From Diploptera punctata (lineage: Eukaryota; Arthropoda; Insecta; Blattodea; Blaberidae), in contig JASPKZ010004951.1 of NCBI GenBank assembly GCA_030220185.1, forward strand, positions 489,501-553,500: a DNA stretch of 64,000 bases. Direction: 5' to 3'. This document shows positions 34,063 to 45,935 of this stretch, in pieces. Position 1 is the stretch's first letter; each line of letters begins with the position of its first letter. The position numbers and the translations under genes are program-made. The notes under the pieces are model-generated. The model was given only the letters and a program-made list of their open reading frames with translations, had not been told where the DNA came from and did no database searches.

Positions 34063-35400
34063 TTAAAATCCTGCAAAATCCTCACATTCATCATCATCAT
34101 CAGAAAATAACTCCTTAAGTACATCCTCGCCTTCATTGTTGCGAAGCTCATCATATGGGTCCCATTCTGTATCTAGCGAGTCGATTTCCACTTCATCAGT
34201 ATCCCATAACAAATCATCCTCGGTGCCATCCATAGCATTAGAAATCCCACACTTTTTGAAGGATTTGATCACTTTTTCCCCTGATTTGATTATAAAATCA
34301 CACAACACAACAAGTTACGCAGCCCGCATAGCTCCACCTTTCGTATACGACTTTTCGCCACTCATCATCCAGTTATCCCATTGTTCATGCATGTGATCTT
34401 TGAATGGTTTATTCAGAGAGACGACTAAAGGTTGTAGCATTGAAGTTAAACCACCCGGTATAACAGCAATTTTAGTATTGTTCTGTGCTAAGTGATTTTT
34501 AGTGCTTTCAGTTACGTGACTGCAAAACATATCCCACACCAACAAACTGTGTTGATTTCGTTGAGCACCTGTTCACCTCTGCCACACATTTTCCATCCAC
34601 AATTTTACACCATTCTCGTCCATCCATCCATTCTTGTGAAAATGTACGAAAATGCCTGTTGGGAATTTTACCTTAGGGGTAGTTTTCCTCTTGAAAATGA
34701 CCATGGGTTTTAACTTTGTTCCATCTGCCATGCATGTTAATACCACTGTAAACCTGGTCTTCTCATGACCTGTACTTGTAACTTGAACAGTTCTTACACC
34801 TTTTTTCCCCACAATTTTATTATTTATCATGTCAAAGTTCATTGGTGTTTCATCCATATTTCCAGTATTAGATAATGGAAAGTTGTATTTTTGCCTCATA
34901 TGAATAACGAACTTGTGAAAATTCGTGACTTTGTGGTCAAGATTTTGAGGTAATTTCTGCACAATTTTTGTTTTCTGTTTTATTACTATATTTTTTCTGT
35001 TCGTGAATCAATCACACCAACCTACTGTTACTTTAAATTCTTTGCCTTGTTCTGGATCAGCACGTGCCCACTTCAGAGCATAAGCCCTAATCATATATCT
35101 TGTCACAACATAACAATTCTGCCTCTGTTCTTCTGCCCATCCTGCAACATTATTTTCTAAATCTGGCCAGCAAGCTATTCCTCTCCTCATAGAACATTTT
35201 TTCATTGGCAATTTTTTAATAGTATCTTCATTCTTTCTCCAATCTCTTACCATTTTCTCTGTTATATTGAAAGCCCTTGCTGCAGCACAATTGTTCGATT
35301 CTTTAGCCCTTTTTTTATGACTTTTAACTTAAAGCTCGCTTCATATTTCCTTCTTTTTGTTGGTTTCATAATTAGACTCACACTTTGTCAATTTTCTCAT
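34063..35400 (-). pseudogene. Tigger/pogo transposase
   Basis: From 35400: N-terminal DNA-binding part (NITEKMVRDWRKNEDTI), CENP-B type helix-turn-helix (LENNVAGWAEEQR, YMIRAYALKWA), then the DDE domain. The first catalytic Asp is in NTGNMDETPMNFDM, the second in LVWDMFCSH. The third motif reads LQPLVVSLNKPFKDH where LQPLDVSLNKPFK is usual, so the catalytic Asp is Val. The C-terminal end FKKCGISNAMDGTEDDLLW and an acidic tail (FSDDDDECEDF) are typical. Four frames are joined by shifts, so no protein is made. Confidence 0.85.
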
Positions 35401-36260
35401 TTTTACACTTACGACGAAATAAAAAATAATAAAAATGACTCATTAGTTGAAATTACTTGAACACACGGCACACAAATAACAATGCAACCATTGATTGCGA
35501 CTGACGTAATGATGCGCAGTGACAAATCGATCAGTTGACATGTGGGGGGGGAGGGAACTGTTAAGAGATTTAGTGAATCCCCGTGAGTACAGCTACTATC
35601 AAACCAGTCCTGAAAACATCAGATTATTCAATTCTTTTGCAGTCTGGTTTGTGTAGTAAATAAACATGGACATTATTGCTTATACTGCATTGTTTCTTTT
35701 AATTATTAGTATAGTGTTATTATTACTATGCATGATGCAACGGGCACTGTATAACATTTAAATATGCAGATCACTTATATCTTTGGGTTTGATAGTAGTG
35801 TAACAAGAAATTTCTCATGCGGCAAGTCTTCCTTCCTTATCATAACAATCTCCTATCCCCTCTACTGCCTTCTATGCGACAGGTCTCATCTCTCGTGCTA
35901 GTACAACTTATCGAAAGTGTAGCAGTGTTGCCGGTTGAATGAAAATAAAATGTATTTATCACACTGAGGGGTTAAAATATTAACAATATATAACATAAAA
36001 TTTAATTTGAAAAATTATAAATACGGTAATTTTGTATACGCTATACAGTAAGCTAGTAATGATCGCTGATCTAAACTAAATTCATAGGCCATTGATAGTT
36101 TGGGGGTCATCTTATGGAGGACATATATATGCTAAAACTATAAAACTTTGACAAAAATCTATACCTCGTCTTATCTGAAGGTCGCCTTATCTGCCAAGAT
36201 ATATGGTATATATTATGTTTTTTTATCCAGTAAAGGTAGTATTAAAAGAATTATACTCAC

Positions 36261-36455
36261 CTAATTCTTTTTCTAACTCAGTGAGATCGAAGGTTAAGTG
36301 ATTAAGAAGTGTGTTCTCAACTAAATGTCTATTCAAACGATCTTCTTTTATAAATTTTGCTTTTAAATCTCTTCTTGTTCTTTTGGGGAAGATTGTATTC
36401 ATTACTGAAAAATCGGTACCAACCATTTTCAGTGCCCTGTAGAACTTCAATGTTT
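36261..36455 (-). CDS. Bdp1: Bdp1-like gene, SANT-domain exon
   Basis: 195-bp exon. The acceptor is a T-run plus CAG ending at 36456, and the donor is GTGAGT at 36260-36255. It reads ETLKFYRALKMVGTDFSVMN, TIFPKRTRRDLKAKFIKED and LTFDLTELEKELG. The W is in the previous exon (EWSKEETLKFYRAL), and GTDF, FP-R-RR and LK-KF are the signature of the BDP1 SANT domain, which sits in TFIIIB with TBP and BRF at Pol III promoters. Enters and leaves in phase 1. This is the strongest host-gene evidence in the window. Confidence 0.85.
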
Positions 36456-37199
36456 CTGAAAAAAAAAAAATCTCAATATAAACAGAATGCAATTCAAAAT
36501 TTCTAACCTGATGTAAATTCCCCAAGTTTTATTTAAACTACTTTATTGCCAATACACATAGGAAATACTTTCTAAACTATTGACATTCTCAATCACTACT
36601 AACCACTGTACTCTGTCCAGCCTAAGAAACACACTTGAGGAAAAAATATGGGCAGGTAATCCACGAAGCACATGACTGCTGCAATTACTGTGATTTGTTC
36701 ATGGCCAAAGCACAGTTCAGTGGAAGTGAAAAAATAGATCATGCACTCGATTAATACAATTACATATTTAAAGCTATATGTGACTGACTGACATTTACAA
36801 TTTACTTTTGCAGCAAAATGGTTGCATATATATTGATTGAAATCAGGGGTGTTATCTATGTGATATGATAGAGGAAAAGTGTGCGATTAAGACTATACAT
36901 AAACATACAACTTCTGAAGAAAAACAATGCTATTTATTATCTACCAAAGTATGTGTGACTGACATAAATGTCAACTCATCATGCAGCTTAACATGTTCAG
37001 CTGCATCATTCTCTGAAGTGTGATTCCTAATTCAATTTTCCAAAATACCGTTTGGAGGACACATTTCAAATTACATTCTCAATAAAAAAACAAAACAAAA
37101 ATCACAATTAAGGCCAGAGTTATAACCTAATATGTGATGGGTGACTGACTGACATATATGAATTTTATTAAGACTTTAATATTGTGGGGCTGCAAATAT

Positions 37200-37790
37200 T
37201 ATACAAATATTACAAAATGATATGTGGAGTTGCCAGTCTCCCATCGGGCACCTCCCCAGGTAGCGGACAGGGGAATGCTCACCAGATATGGCAGGTACTG
37301 CGGAAATAAAATACCCAGGGCGGACCAAAACTAGCGCTGCTGCCTTGCAATAAGATACTGGACTATCAAAGGCTAGAGGAAGAAAACCTTGAACAAAAAA
37401 TTACCCGTCCCCCAGGTTGGGGGTTGATGCATCAGGCCAGCTCCTCGTTCATCATAAAAAGAAAAAAATGCTAAAAAACCAAACATCATGCCTCGGAATT
37501 ATGGGTGTACAAGAGGAGCCAGACATCATAGACATTATAGAAAAGAAAAGATTATAGTGGTATGGCCATGTCTAATGAATGCCAGAGCAAAGATTGCCTA
37601 AAATTGTTATGGAATGGATCCCAATAGAAAGGAGGAAGAGAGGAAGAATGAAGAAAACTTGGATAGAAGGGGTACAAGCAGCTATGAATATCAAAGGATT
37701 GGAGGAAGATCAATGGATGGACAGAGAAGAATGGCATTTGGTTTCCGGAAGACAGCGGCAGCTGCCATGATACCAGATGATGATGATGAT
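37200..37790 (+). pseudogene. Internally deleted RTE LINE (leader joined to 3' end)
   Basis: 37200-37460 is GC-richer leader-like sequence (CACCTCCCCAGGTAGCGGAC). It is joined at about 37490 to the 3' coding end: IEKKRL, MPEQRLPKIVMEWIPIERRK, TWIEGVQAAMNIKGLEEDQ. The tail is (GAT)n at 37778-37793. The parent family is that of 24255-26010. Confidence 0.65.
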
Positions 37791-37929
37791 GATAACAAAA
37801 TAATAATAAATTATAATAGATAAAAAGCGATAATACGGAGATGAATAAAGAACTACACTCCTTTTATCATGTATAGGAAATGTACAATTTGATATGCTGT
37901 AAAAAAATATCAAATAAATAGTGTCATTT

Positions 37930-38995
37930 ATTTAACTTGGTTTCCATGTATCATTTTAAATTTCACAAAATGAAGAAAATATTAACTTCTTAACAACAAA
38001 GGGCCTTCTCTAAAGTTAAATATGCCTAATATGCGTATAATTTTATTACATCCATATTAACTGATTACAATTTATCTGATGCTGTTATTAGATTGAAATA
38101 AAAAAATACTGATATGGAATTTGCAGTGTTCATTCCAGAACACTAAAATTAACTTTCACACATCTCAACTTCAAAGACACAGAAATAACGAAAAAGTACA
38201 GTATACAAATTATTAATGTTTTTATTTAAATGTAGAAAATGCTGTTATAATTCTTTCAAAACTACTGATTACAAATTACATTGCTGACGAGTTCTATTTT
38301 TAAACTAATGAATTGAAACAAATCTCTTACAATGCGTGAAGTCTTGCTTTATGACTGACGTATCTGTTCCCACCTGACGCACATATTACTACAGCGTTGT
38401 CATACGCATTTTCACTCTGTCGTTTTCCAATAATGCTTCACCCAATAATGATTTTCCTACACTATCGGTTATACTTAATCGCATATACTCTACGCCAATG
38501 GTACTTTTTATACAAGTAACTTCATATGATTTAAAACTGTTGTTGAAATCAACATGCAAGAATCTGTTTCACAAAGTGGAATGCAAGGAACTGTGGCAAC
38601 CCCGAAATAATACGACGCACATGGCATGTGAAAGGTCGAACTGGTTCAAGTACACGATCACCCACACTTCTTTTTAATTGCGTGCGGTACAGCACAATAC
38701 TCTAGTGACTCACTTAATAATGTACATGTTGAAGAATCGCATAATGAAGAATTATTTAAATGCCGCTAATAAAAATATAATGTTCTTTCACACACAAAAC
38801 TTGTAAATTTTTTGCACTGATTGTCCATTTGAAATTTGTGCATATTCTATGACATATGGCTTCAACATTTTCACATGGTGAACTCTATGAGTTGCCAGGA
38901 TAGCTGCGAGATGCTGAAATCGCTTTTCTAAAATTCTCTTACCTTCTTCTACCTCATTTTGTGTCACCTCATGAACTATTATTTATTTAGTTTTA
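37930..38995. other. No recognised feature
   Basis: A+T-rich sequence inside the putative large transposon. One GACTGAC motif at 38353; no open frame or repeat recognised. Confidence 0.4.
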
Positions 38996-39010
38996 CTACC
39001 ATGTGCCATG

Positions 39011-39309
39011 CGCCGTAGCGTAGTGGTTAAGGCACTGCGCTACAAGCCGGAAGGTCGAGGGTTCAAGTCCCGGTGGGGTCAGGATTTTTAAACTGACCCA
39101 AACCTTCTGGCGTCACTATGGCCGTGGGGTCGACTCAGCCTCTAACGGAAATGAGTACCAGACGCTTGTTCTGGGGTAATGGCGGCCGTCATGCAGGGCT
39201 GACAACCCGGCTGACATCAAGTGCCGATTGTCTAGAAATAGTGGGAGCCTTAACCTCCCACTACCCCAAGGGCCTCCTGAGGCCTGTAGTGGGAATACTT
39301 TACTTTACT
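39011..39309 (+). mobile_element. tRNA-derived SINE
   Basis: Flanked by ATGTGCCATG (39001-39010 and 39310-39319). The head has A box TAGCGTAGTGGTTAAGGCA and B box GGGTTCAAGTCCC. The body has CCAAACCTTCTGGCGTCACT and AGGGCCTCCTGAGGCCTGTA and ends in ACTTTACTTTAC. About 299 bp. Confidence 0.9.
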
Positions 39310-39460
39310 ATGTGCCATGTGTCACATAACACTAGAACATAGTATTTCTTCTGTACTTCTATGTCACCTTCCATATAAACTAGGCAACAGCAGTTAATAT
39401 TGAGATATGCTTATTGTTCCAATGAACTGCCTGGATATCATTTTGTTCTTTGTAGGTATA

Positions 39461-39764
39461 AAGGTAAAGGTAGAGTGATCCCACTACAGGCCTCGGGAGG
39501 CCCTTGGGATAGTAGGAGGTTAAGGCTCCCACTTTTTCTGGACAATCGGCACTTGTCAGCTGGGTTGTCAGCACTGCATGACAACCGCCTTTACCCCCAG
39601 AACAAGTATATAGTACTCATTTCCGTTAGATGCTGAGTTGACCCCAAGGCCATAGTGCCGCCAGAGAGTTTGGGTCAGTTTAAAAATCCTAACCCACCAG
39701 GACTCGAACCCTCGACCTTCCAGTTTGTAGCGCAGTGCCTTAACCACTATGCTACGGTGTGCCC
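39461..39764 (-). mobile_element. tRNA-derived SINE, second copy
   Basis: Perfect 13-bp duplication CTTTGTAGGTATA (39448-39460 and 39765-39777). Same family as 39011-39309, opposite orientation, about 300 bp, with an intact B box (GAGGGTTCGAGTCC on minus). It looks fairly young. Confidence 0.92.
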
Positions 39765-39828
39765 CTTTGTAGGTATAATATTCTGAGAAATCAACAAGTA
39801 CGGCCGTTTCATTTACTGCAACGTTTAC

Positions 39829-42531
39829 TTACTTACTTACACACTGGCACCATCGAACCCGTAGGTTCATGGCCGCGCGGACATAAGCTCTCCATACATC
39901 CCTATTCTGAGCTAATGCTTTCCAATCATTCCCTGTATAATCTACTTCCCTCAAATCATAGTTAATGTTGTTCTCCCACCTCATTCTTGGTCTACCAACT
40001 GGGCGTTTTCCTTCTGGCTTTCCTACAAGAAGCTTCCATGCAAGTCTTTCATTCCCCATACGTGCAACATGTCCAGCCCATCGCAGTCTACGAGACTTAA
40101 CTGTTCTTATTATATCTGGCTTCCTATAAAGACCATGTAGTTCATTGTTATGTAGTCTTCTCCATTCACCTGTCTGTTCATCTCTCTTTGGTCCAAAAAT
40201 TTTCCTAAGTACTTTATTCTCGAATATTTGTAATCTCATTTCCTCCCTTAAAGTAAGAGTCCATGTTTCGCTCCCATATAATATAACTGGTAGAATAATA
40301 GTTTTATATATTTTCAGTTTAACGTTTTTTGAAAGGTGTTGGGACATCAAGAGTCTCTGAAATGCATATTAGCATGCATTTCCAGAATTGAGTCTATGTT
40401 TAATTTCTTTGTGCATCTCATTCCTATTTGTGATTAATCTTCCTAGGTATTTGAATTCAGCCACTTCCTCAAAAATTCCCTCATCTGTCATTAGATGTCC
40501 ATTTAAATTTGTTTTAATGAATTTCTACGTGTGACCATATATTTAGTTTTATTGATATTTACTTCCAGTCCTAATTTCTTAGTGTTACTCAATAGTGTGT
40601 GCGTGTTGTCCTTTAGTATCTCCTCGCTATCGGTCAACAATATTACATCATCAGCATAAACTAACAGCTTATTAATACCATTGAGTTGTAAGCTTTCCTC
40701 ATTATCTGAAGATTTAATGGCATGCTCTAGTTCAAAATTAAATAGTAGAGGAGATAGTGCATCTCCTTGCTTCAACCCATTCTGGATTTCAAAAGTGTCT
40801 GAAAACTGTTTGTCTACACGCACCCTACTCTTTGTGCCATTTAGACACATTCGTATAAGTCTAACTAACTTTTTAGGAATTCCGAACTCCAGCAGGATAC
40901 TATCGGCCTATAACTTCTCCCTCTTAATTGAATCATACGCTTTTTTGAAGGCTACATATAGTTGATGTACAGTACCATTATATTCCCATTTCTTTTCTAA
41001 AATCTGTCTTATACTAAAAATATGATCTGCTGTAGACCTGTTTCTTCTAAATCCACATTGATGATCTCCTAGAATGTCATCAATATAGGGAGTAAGTCAG
41101 TTTACTAATATATTTGTTAGAATTTTGTACGAAGTTGAAAGTAATGAGATGCCCCTGTAGTTATTGCAATCAGTTTTACCTCCTTTCTTATAAATTGGTA
41201 CGGTAATTGATTCCTTCCATTCATCTGGAAGAGCTTCTTTTTACCAAATCATACTAAGCAAACCAGCTTATCTTGACCATCAATTTTCCTCCCCCTGATT
41301 TTATTAGTTCTGCTGGGATCTCATCTGAACCTGATGCTTTATACATCTACAATTTTTCAATCGCCATTTCAACCTCTAATGCACTTGGCTCTGCAACTAG
41401 CATTTCTGCTGTCTGTAACTTATCCTCCTCAATGTCCTGTTCTGTAATGTACATTTAATAGATGATTAAAGTAACTTTTCCATCTATTTAATATACTCCT
41501 AGAATCTGCAATCATATCCCCATTTTCATTCCGAATTATGTTTGTACTAGCCTGAAACCCTTTCTTCTCTATACTAATTCCCTGATATAGTTCTCTAATG
41601 TTCCTATTTTTTGCGTTCATTTCAAGATCATTAATCTTCTCTCTCAAATATTCCCTCTTTTTACTCTTTAGTAACTTGGTGGTTTCCCGTCTAACACTAC
41701 CCAATTGCTCTAAATTTACCTCATTTGGCTCGTGTAACCATTTCATTTTTGCTAGCTTTCTTTTCTTTACAATGTCAGCACATTCCTCATCAAACCATTT
41801 CTTGTTTTGCCTCTTTTTTAAACAACCAATGCTTTCTGATGCTGACAATTTAATAGTATCTCTTATAGCCTCCCATTCTTTACTTATATCAGTTTCTTCT
41901 TCGTTTGCCACATTGTCATCTTAAGATTCCAGTACTTCAAATCTATTAGCAATTTTGATTTGGTATTCTTGCTGCATTCCATCATTTTTCAAGTTTTTTA
42001 ATTCATATTTTACAGAATCATCTTTAGCGTTTGTTCCTCTCATAAGCGATAGCTATTGTCGGATTTTCACTCTGACCAGATGATGATCCGAATTGCAGTC
42101 TGTCCCTCTAACTGATCTAACATCAATGATGCTACTGTGCCAGCGTTTATCCACTAATACATGATCTATCTGGTTCCGAGTTTCTCCATCTGGGGACGTC
42201 CAGGTGTATTTATGAATATCCTTATGCTGAAATGTTGTGCTCTTAACAATGAGATTCTTTGATGTGGCAAATGTGACTAATCTAACCCCGTTGTCGTTAC
42301 TATCTTCATGAAGACTGAATTTGCCTATTGTTGGTTTGAATATATCTTCCCGCCCCACTTTTGCATTAAAATCTCCTAAGACAATTTTCATATGATATCG
42401 TGAAAGGCTATCAAATAAGCATTCTAATTCTTCATAGAACTCATCCTTGATCTTGTCATCTTTATCTTCTGTGGGGGCATGTACATTTACAATTATAAAA
42501 TCATGTCGTTTACCCTTTAGAATTATGTATG
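39829..42531 (-). mobile_element. 5'-truncated RTE LINE (copy 2)
   Basis: Flanked by the 16-bp duplication TTACTGCAACGTTTAC (39813-39828 and 42532-42547), with a (GTAA)n 3' tail. It carries the endonuclease C-terminal half (MKIVLGDFNAKVG, NSDHHLVRVKI), linker, RT (LLVYADDVILLTDSEE; AFKKAYDSI with the first catalytic Asp changed to Ala) and C-terminus (PVGRPRMRWENN). Several stops and shifts. It is very similar to 17260-22366 without the hAT, which shows the hAT's empty site. Confidence 0.93.
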
Positions 42532-43319
42532 TTACTGCAACGTTTACCAGAACATATTTAAATGCTTCTGCTGACTGCCTTTTAGCTCAAATTGACTCAG
42601 AAGTAGAGCCTGTAATTATTTTATGTAACAGCTGAACCGAACAGAATTTTCTAAACAATGTTTATGTTAATCCTCAGTGGAATGCAGCAAACAACTTACT
42701 GTGCCATGCGTATTAGCAATATAAATGAGGGGATGAAAAGTCAGTCAGTCACGGAACTCTAGCGAGAAAAATAATTACTTTACAAGAAAATGTCATCAAT
42801 ATTTTTTTGCTAGTCGTGTACCAATAACGTAGAATCCAAGAGGACATTTTAATCCATCAATTATTACATTGTGTAGTGTCATTTTTATATGTTTTCTGTG
42901 ACTGACTGACTACAGCTTACAGTTAACAATTATAGGACACATTTAAGGTTTCTAGAACATTAGAATGCAATTAATATTATTACATTTATGACTAAGGAGG
43001 GCCAAAGTATGGTTTAACAAAAAAGTTTGTGAAATAAAATTAATTAATACAACCAAATCATTAAAGAAAAAAATTGGTAAAATTCTGCATATTTTACAGG
43101 TTTGTAATATTACAAATTTTTCCACTAATATTAGATTAAAATAATACACATTTTAAATATTATCTTATAGAATCAAAAAAATTTGATCTTTAAAGAAATA
43201 TATTACGTCATCAAAATTATTCCTGCATCAATTTAAAAATGTTCACCTTGATATGACATTTTCATGGTCTTGCTCTTATGTTAACTATAGTTGACTAGAA
43301 CATAGTATACACCTACATG

Positions 43320-43391
43320 GTAAAATCATTGATTTTACCATAAATTAAACCTCATAGTGATTAATTCCTGTAAAAGTTAAATAAAAATTAA
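43320..43391. mobile_element. 72-bp PLE-derived mini-insertion
   Basis: Flanked by the 13-bp duplication ATACACCTACATG (43307-43319 and 43392-43404). The sequence, a GTAAAATCA/TGATTTTAC hairpin then ATTAAACCTCATAGTGATTA, equals the terminus of the PLE at 52018-52075. Confidence 0.8.
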
Positions 43392-43519
43392 ATACACCTA
43401 CATGTTTCTTTGAAGGAAGTTGAATGTCAGTTACTAATATGGCGGCTGTCAAATAGTCTATGGTAACTTAACTCAGTGATAAAATGTGATTAAAATTATA
43501 AAAAGCACTCTAAAGGGAA

Positions 43520-43770
43520 AATGTTAAAGAATGGTGAAAAACAAATGGTGTTTAACGAATTTTGTAAGTTTGTGGAGCATAATCCTGGCACTGTACTGGA
43601 TGATATAGTTAAATTAACTGCAGAATATACTGGTGTGTCGGAGAGTAATGTTGTACATAATAGCAGGAAATTAAAATAAACTGTTAATATCAAAATGCCC
43701 AACAAAAAGAGAAAAAGGCCTAAACCTGTTTTAAGAGTTGAAGTGAAGTGTGCAGTTCATTATAAGGTGC
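43520..43770 (+). pseudogene. DNA transposase N-terminal fragment
   Basis: Reads MLKNGEKQMVFNEFCKFVEH, IVKLTAEYTGVSESNVV, a stop, then KKRKRPKPVLRVEVKCAVHY. This has the layout of a widespread insect transposase family whose N-terminus has a 'TGVSKSTV' helix-turn-helix followed by KRPRK. No catalytic region is seen downstream. Confidence 0.6.
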
Positions 43771-44164
43771 ATAGGTTTTTTATTTTATTACTGTAGGTAC
43801 AGTTATTTTAATTTAAATGTTTGATTTGAATTAATTTGTTTGATATTAACAATTATAATTTAATTCAGTTTTCGACATACCATTGTAATGTGTTAATACA
43901 AGCTGCAACATTAAAAATTAAAACAATAGTTGTGCATTAATTTATCGGCTTGTAATAAACAGCTAACAGAGTTCACATGTACTTCTACATATGCAGTATG
44001 GACTTATACATTCGAAAGTTAAATGTCAAAGTGTGTTTCTTAGGCTGGACAGACAATAGTAGTGGTTAAGTGCTATGAATCCTCTTGAATTTATTCGAAA
44101 TCTCAACTTGATTGTCAAAAACCCTGATTCAATTTAAATTTCTTTTACTTATCCCACTCAGTGG

Positions 44165-44216
44165 AAGTCATGACTGAAGAGGGACAAGACATTGTCTGAA
44201 ACCGCCGGTTCAAAGA
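44165..44216 (+). ncRNA. Hammerhead ribozyme motif
   Basis: CTGAAGA at 44174-44180, stem II GGGACA/TTGTCT, GAAA at 44198, stem III ACC/GGT with loop GCC. The expected A before the cut is missing compared with the copy at 52186-52233. A PLE border (TATGAGATGAGTC) follows. Confidence 0.75.
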
Positions 44217-44234
44217 AATTTGAAATTATATGAG

Positions 44235-44830
44235 ATGAGTCGTTAAAAATATGTTCTCCACTCACTATTAATTATATAACCTCATAATGTTTACTTCCCA
44301 ATATTAATATAAATTCACAAAATAACTTCTACATAAATTCAGAAAATAAATATTAACTACAGTACCCTTTGAAGAAATAAAAAAGTGTGTAAGAAATATA
44401 TTTTGGCATACATCAAATTTCAGAAATATTCAATAAATTCAAAATTATAATTAATTATAGCTCTGCATACTAATCAAAATAAAAACATCAGAACAAAGGA
44501 ACATCTTTAGAAACATGAAATATAGTGAAATAGAAAAATCTGTGGTAGCTGCTCGTGTATGGACTAAAAATTGTATGGAATTGAAGAAAAGGTAAAATTT
44601 GCTGAAACAAGTAGAAAGTCTAACAGAACTCGCACTATGGGGCGAAAAATCTACTTCCAAAAGAATAAGAAAAAAATTATAAATTTTCAAATTCACAAGG
44701 AGAAGGATTTGACTCTGCCGTCACTAGAAGGGAAGAATATTCAGATGGCCAAAACAACAATCAGAATATACCATAGTTAAAAAATGGAGACAATCGTCTC
44801 CAAAATATGTCCAGGTGAGAAAATACGAAG
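44235..44830 (+). pseudogene. PLE GIY-YIG fragment
   Basis: Begins with the CCTCATAATGTTTACTTCCC border, then IEKSVVAARVWTKN and LWGEKSTSKRIRKKL-type pieces of the GIY-YIG C-terminus in broken frames (44515-44740). Confidence 0.65.
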
Positions 44831-44949
44831 TAAAATGCATATTTCCAGTTCAATTTCTTAATAACATTACTTCATAGTGTTAACTCCTATCAATTATTGA
44901 TTTATCGAAGTAGACTGTATGTTTCTAGTGTTTTTATGTACTCTCATTA

Positions 44950-45345
44950 GTTCACAGTAATATAATGTACGGTTAAAAACTATAATATAGTTACCTTGTA
45001 GGTCCGTCTCCTCAACTTAAGTTCTTTTAAAACTCTGTAGGCCTTTCGGGACTAGTCCCATCATCAGCAGAATGCATTAGGTCCGTTCTTGTTGACCCTT
45101 GTTGAAGCACTGACTTGGTTGTGAGAATTTTGTACAGAGGATTGTGTGGATTAGGTGTGTATTCATTGAGAATCAGGTTGCTGTTGATTTCTCTTAGAAT
45201 TGCGATTTCCTCCAGTATATTTATTCTCGTTGGAATGTTTTCTCTATGTACTATTGTGAGGGTGTTGTCGATGTTATGCATATGGTGTCCAGCTTGAATT
45301 ACATGTTTTTACCGTACATTATATTACTGTGAACTAATACCTCAA
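44950..45345 (-). mobile_element. PLE terminus of a distinct family, foldback
   Basis: The outer inverted borders TTCACAGTAATATAATGTAC (44952) and GTACATTATATTACTGTGAA (45320) enclose a minus-strand GIY-YIG C-terminal reading (45281-45027: RENIPTRINILEEIAILREI, LYKILTTKSVL). This differs from the other PLEs here. The hammerhead at 45033-45072 overlaps its end. Confidence 0.7.
45033..45072 (-). ncRNA. Hammerhead ribozyme, complete
   Basis: Minus strand: stem I TTCTG/CAGAG, core CTGATGA, stem II GGGAC/GTCCC with loop TA, GAAA, stem III AGGCCT (self-complementary, no loop), then A at the cut site. All parts of a type I hammerhead with a minimal stem III are present. Confidence 0.85.
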
Positions 45346-45744
45346 CGGAAAATCACCATGAATTTTACTAGTATCAATCTCATTAGTTCACTGATTTAAT
45401 TGTAATGAATTATGAAATGGACTTGGTAATAAAACTTCAACCCAGCATTTCTTTAGTGACAGAAAACTAAAAAGTTATTCTACTCTGATTGACCATCACC
45501 AGGATTTGAACCTTGGACCTCCTGAATATGAGTCCAAGTGTTACTGTCCAAACCAATGTTTCATTATATGGATTTGACCTGTATACATTTCCTTTTAATT
45601 TATTATATTGAATATGTATAACTTTGTGATCTATTAAGTAAATTAATATTATGCAGGTAAAGCTATTACTATAATCAAAATAAGTATGTTAATATACACA
45701 GCCAAGCTCTTGTAATCAATGTGTGAGAGAAACATTTTTCTCTG

Positions 45745-45935
45745 AATCAGGAATCAAACTCCACACCTTCAGCTTTACACATGATGCTCTACCACTGACC
45801 TAAAGGGAACAAGAGAGAGATTAAAGAGGAAAGTTTGTGCTTGGATGGGAAGGAAATCTGAATGAGTTTAGTGATAGAGCATCAGCACATAAAGCTGATT
45901 GCTCTATGTTTGATTCCCAGTTCAGGCAGATTTTG
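45745..45935. repeat. Inverted pair of degenerate tRNA-like modules
   Basis: The minus module (about 45745-45815) has TCAGTGGTAGAGCATCATG and GTTTGATTCCTG. The plus module (about 45866-45935) has TAGTGATAGAGCATCAGC and GTTTGATTCCCAG. T-rich flanks. The arrangement resembles the tRNA foldbacks at 24981 and 60210. Confidence 0.55.

Larger units (their letters stand above)
33129..36212 (-). mobile_element. Tigger/pogo DNA transposon
   Basis: 16-bp terminal inverted repeats TATATACCATATATCT (33129) and AGATATATGGTATATA (36197-36212), with TA at the ends. It contains a DDE transposase gene and an RTE insertion. Its right end lies only 48 bp from the donor side of the SANT exon (36261), inside the Bdp1-like intron. 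Confidence 0.8.
36590..44070. mobile_element. Probable large TIR DNA transposon with nested insertions
   Basis: CTGTCCAGCCTAAGAAACAC at 36613 faces GTGTTTCTTAGGCTGGACAG at 44035, with similar outward flanks. GTGACTGACTGAC-type motifs occur near both ends (36780, 37140; 42745, 42900). A transposase N-terminus lies near the right end. SINEs, an RTE and a PLE scrap are nested inside. Ends and target duplication are not defined. Confidence 0.5.
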
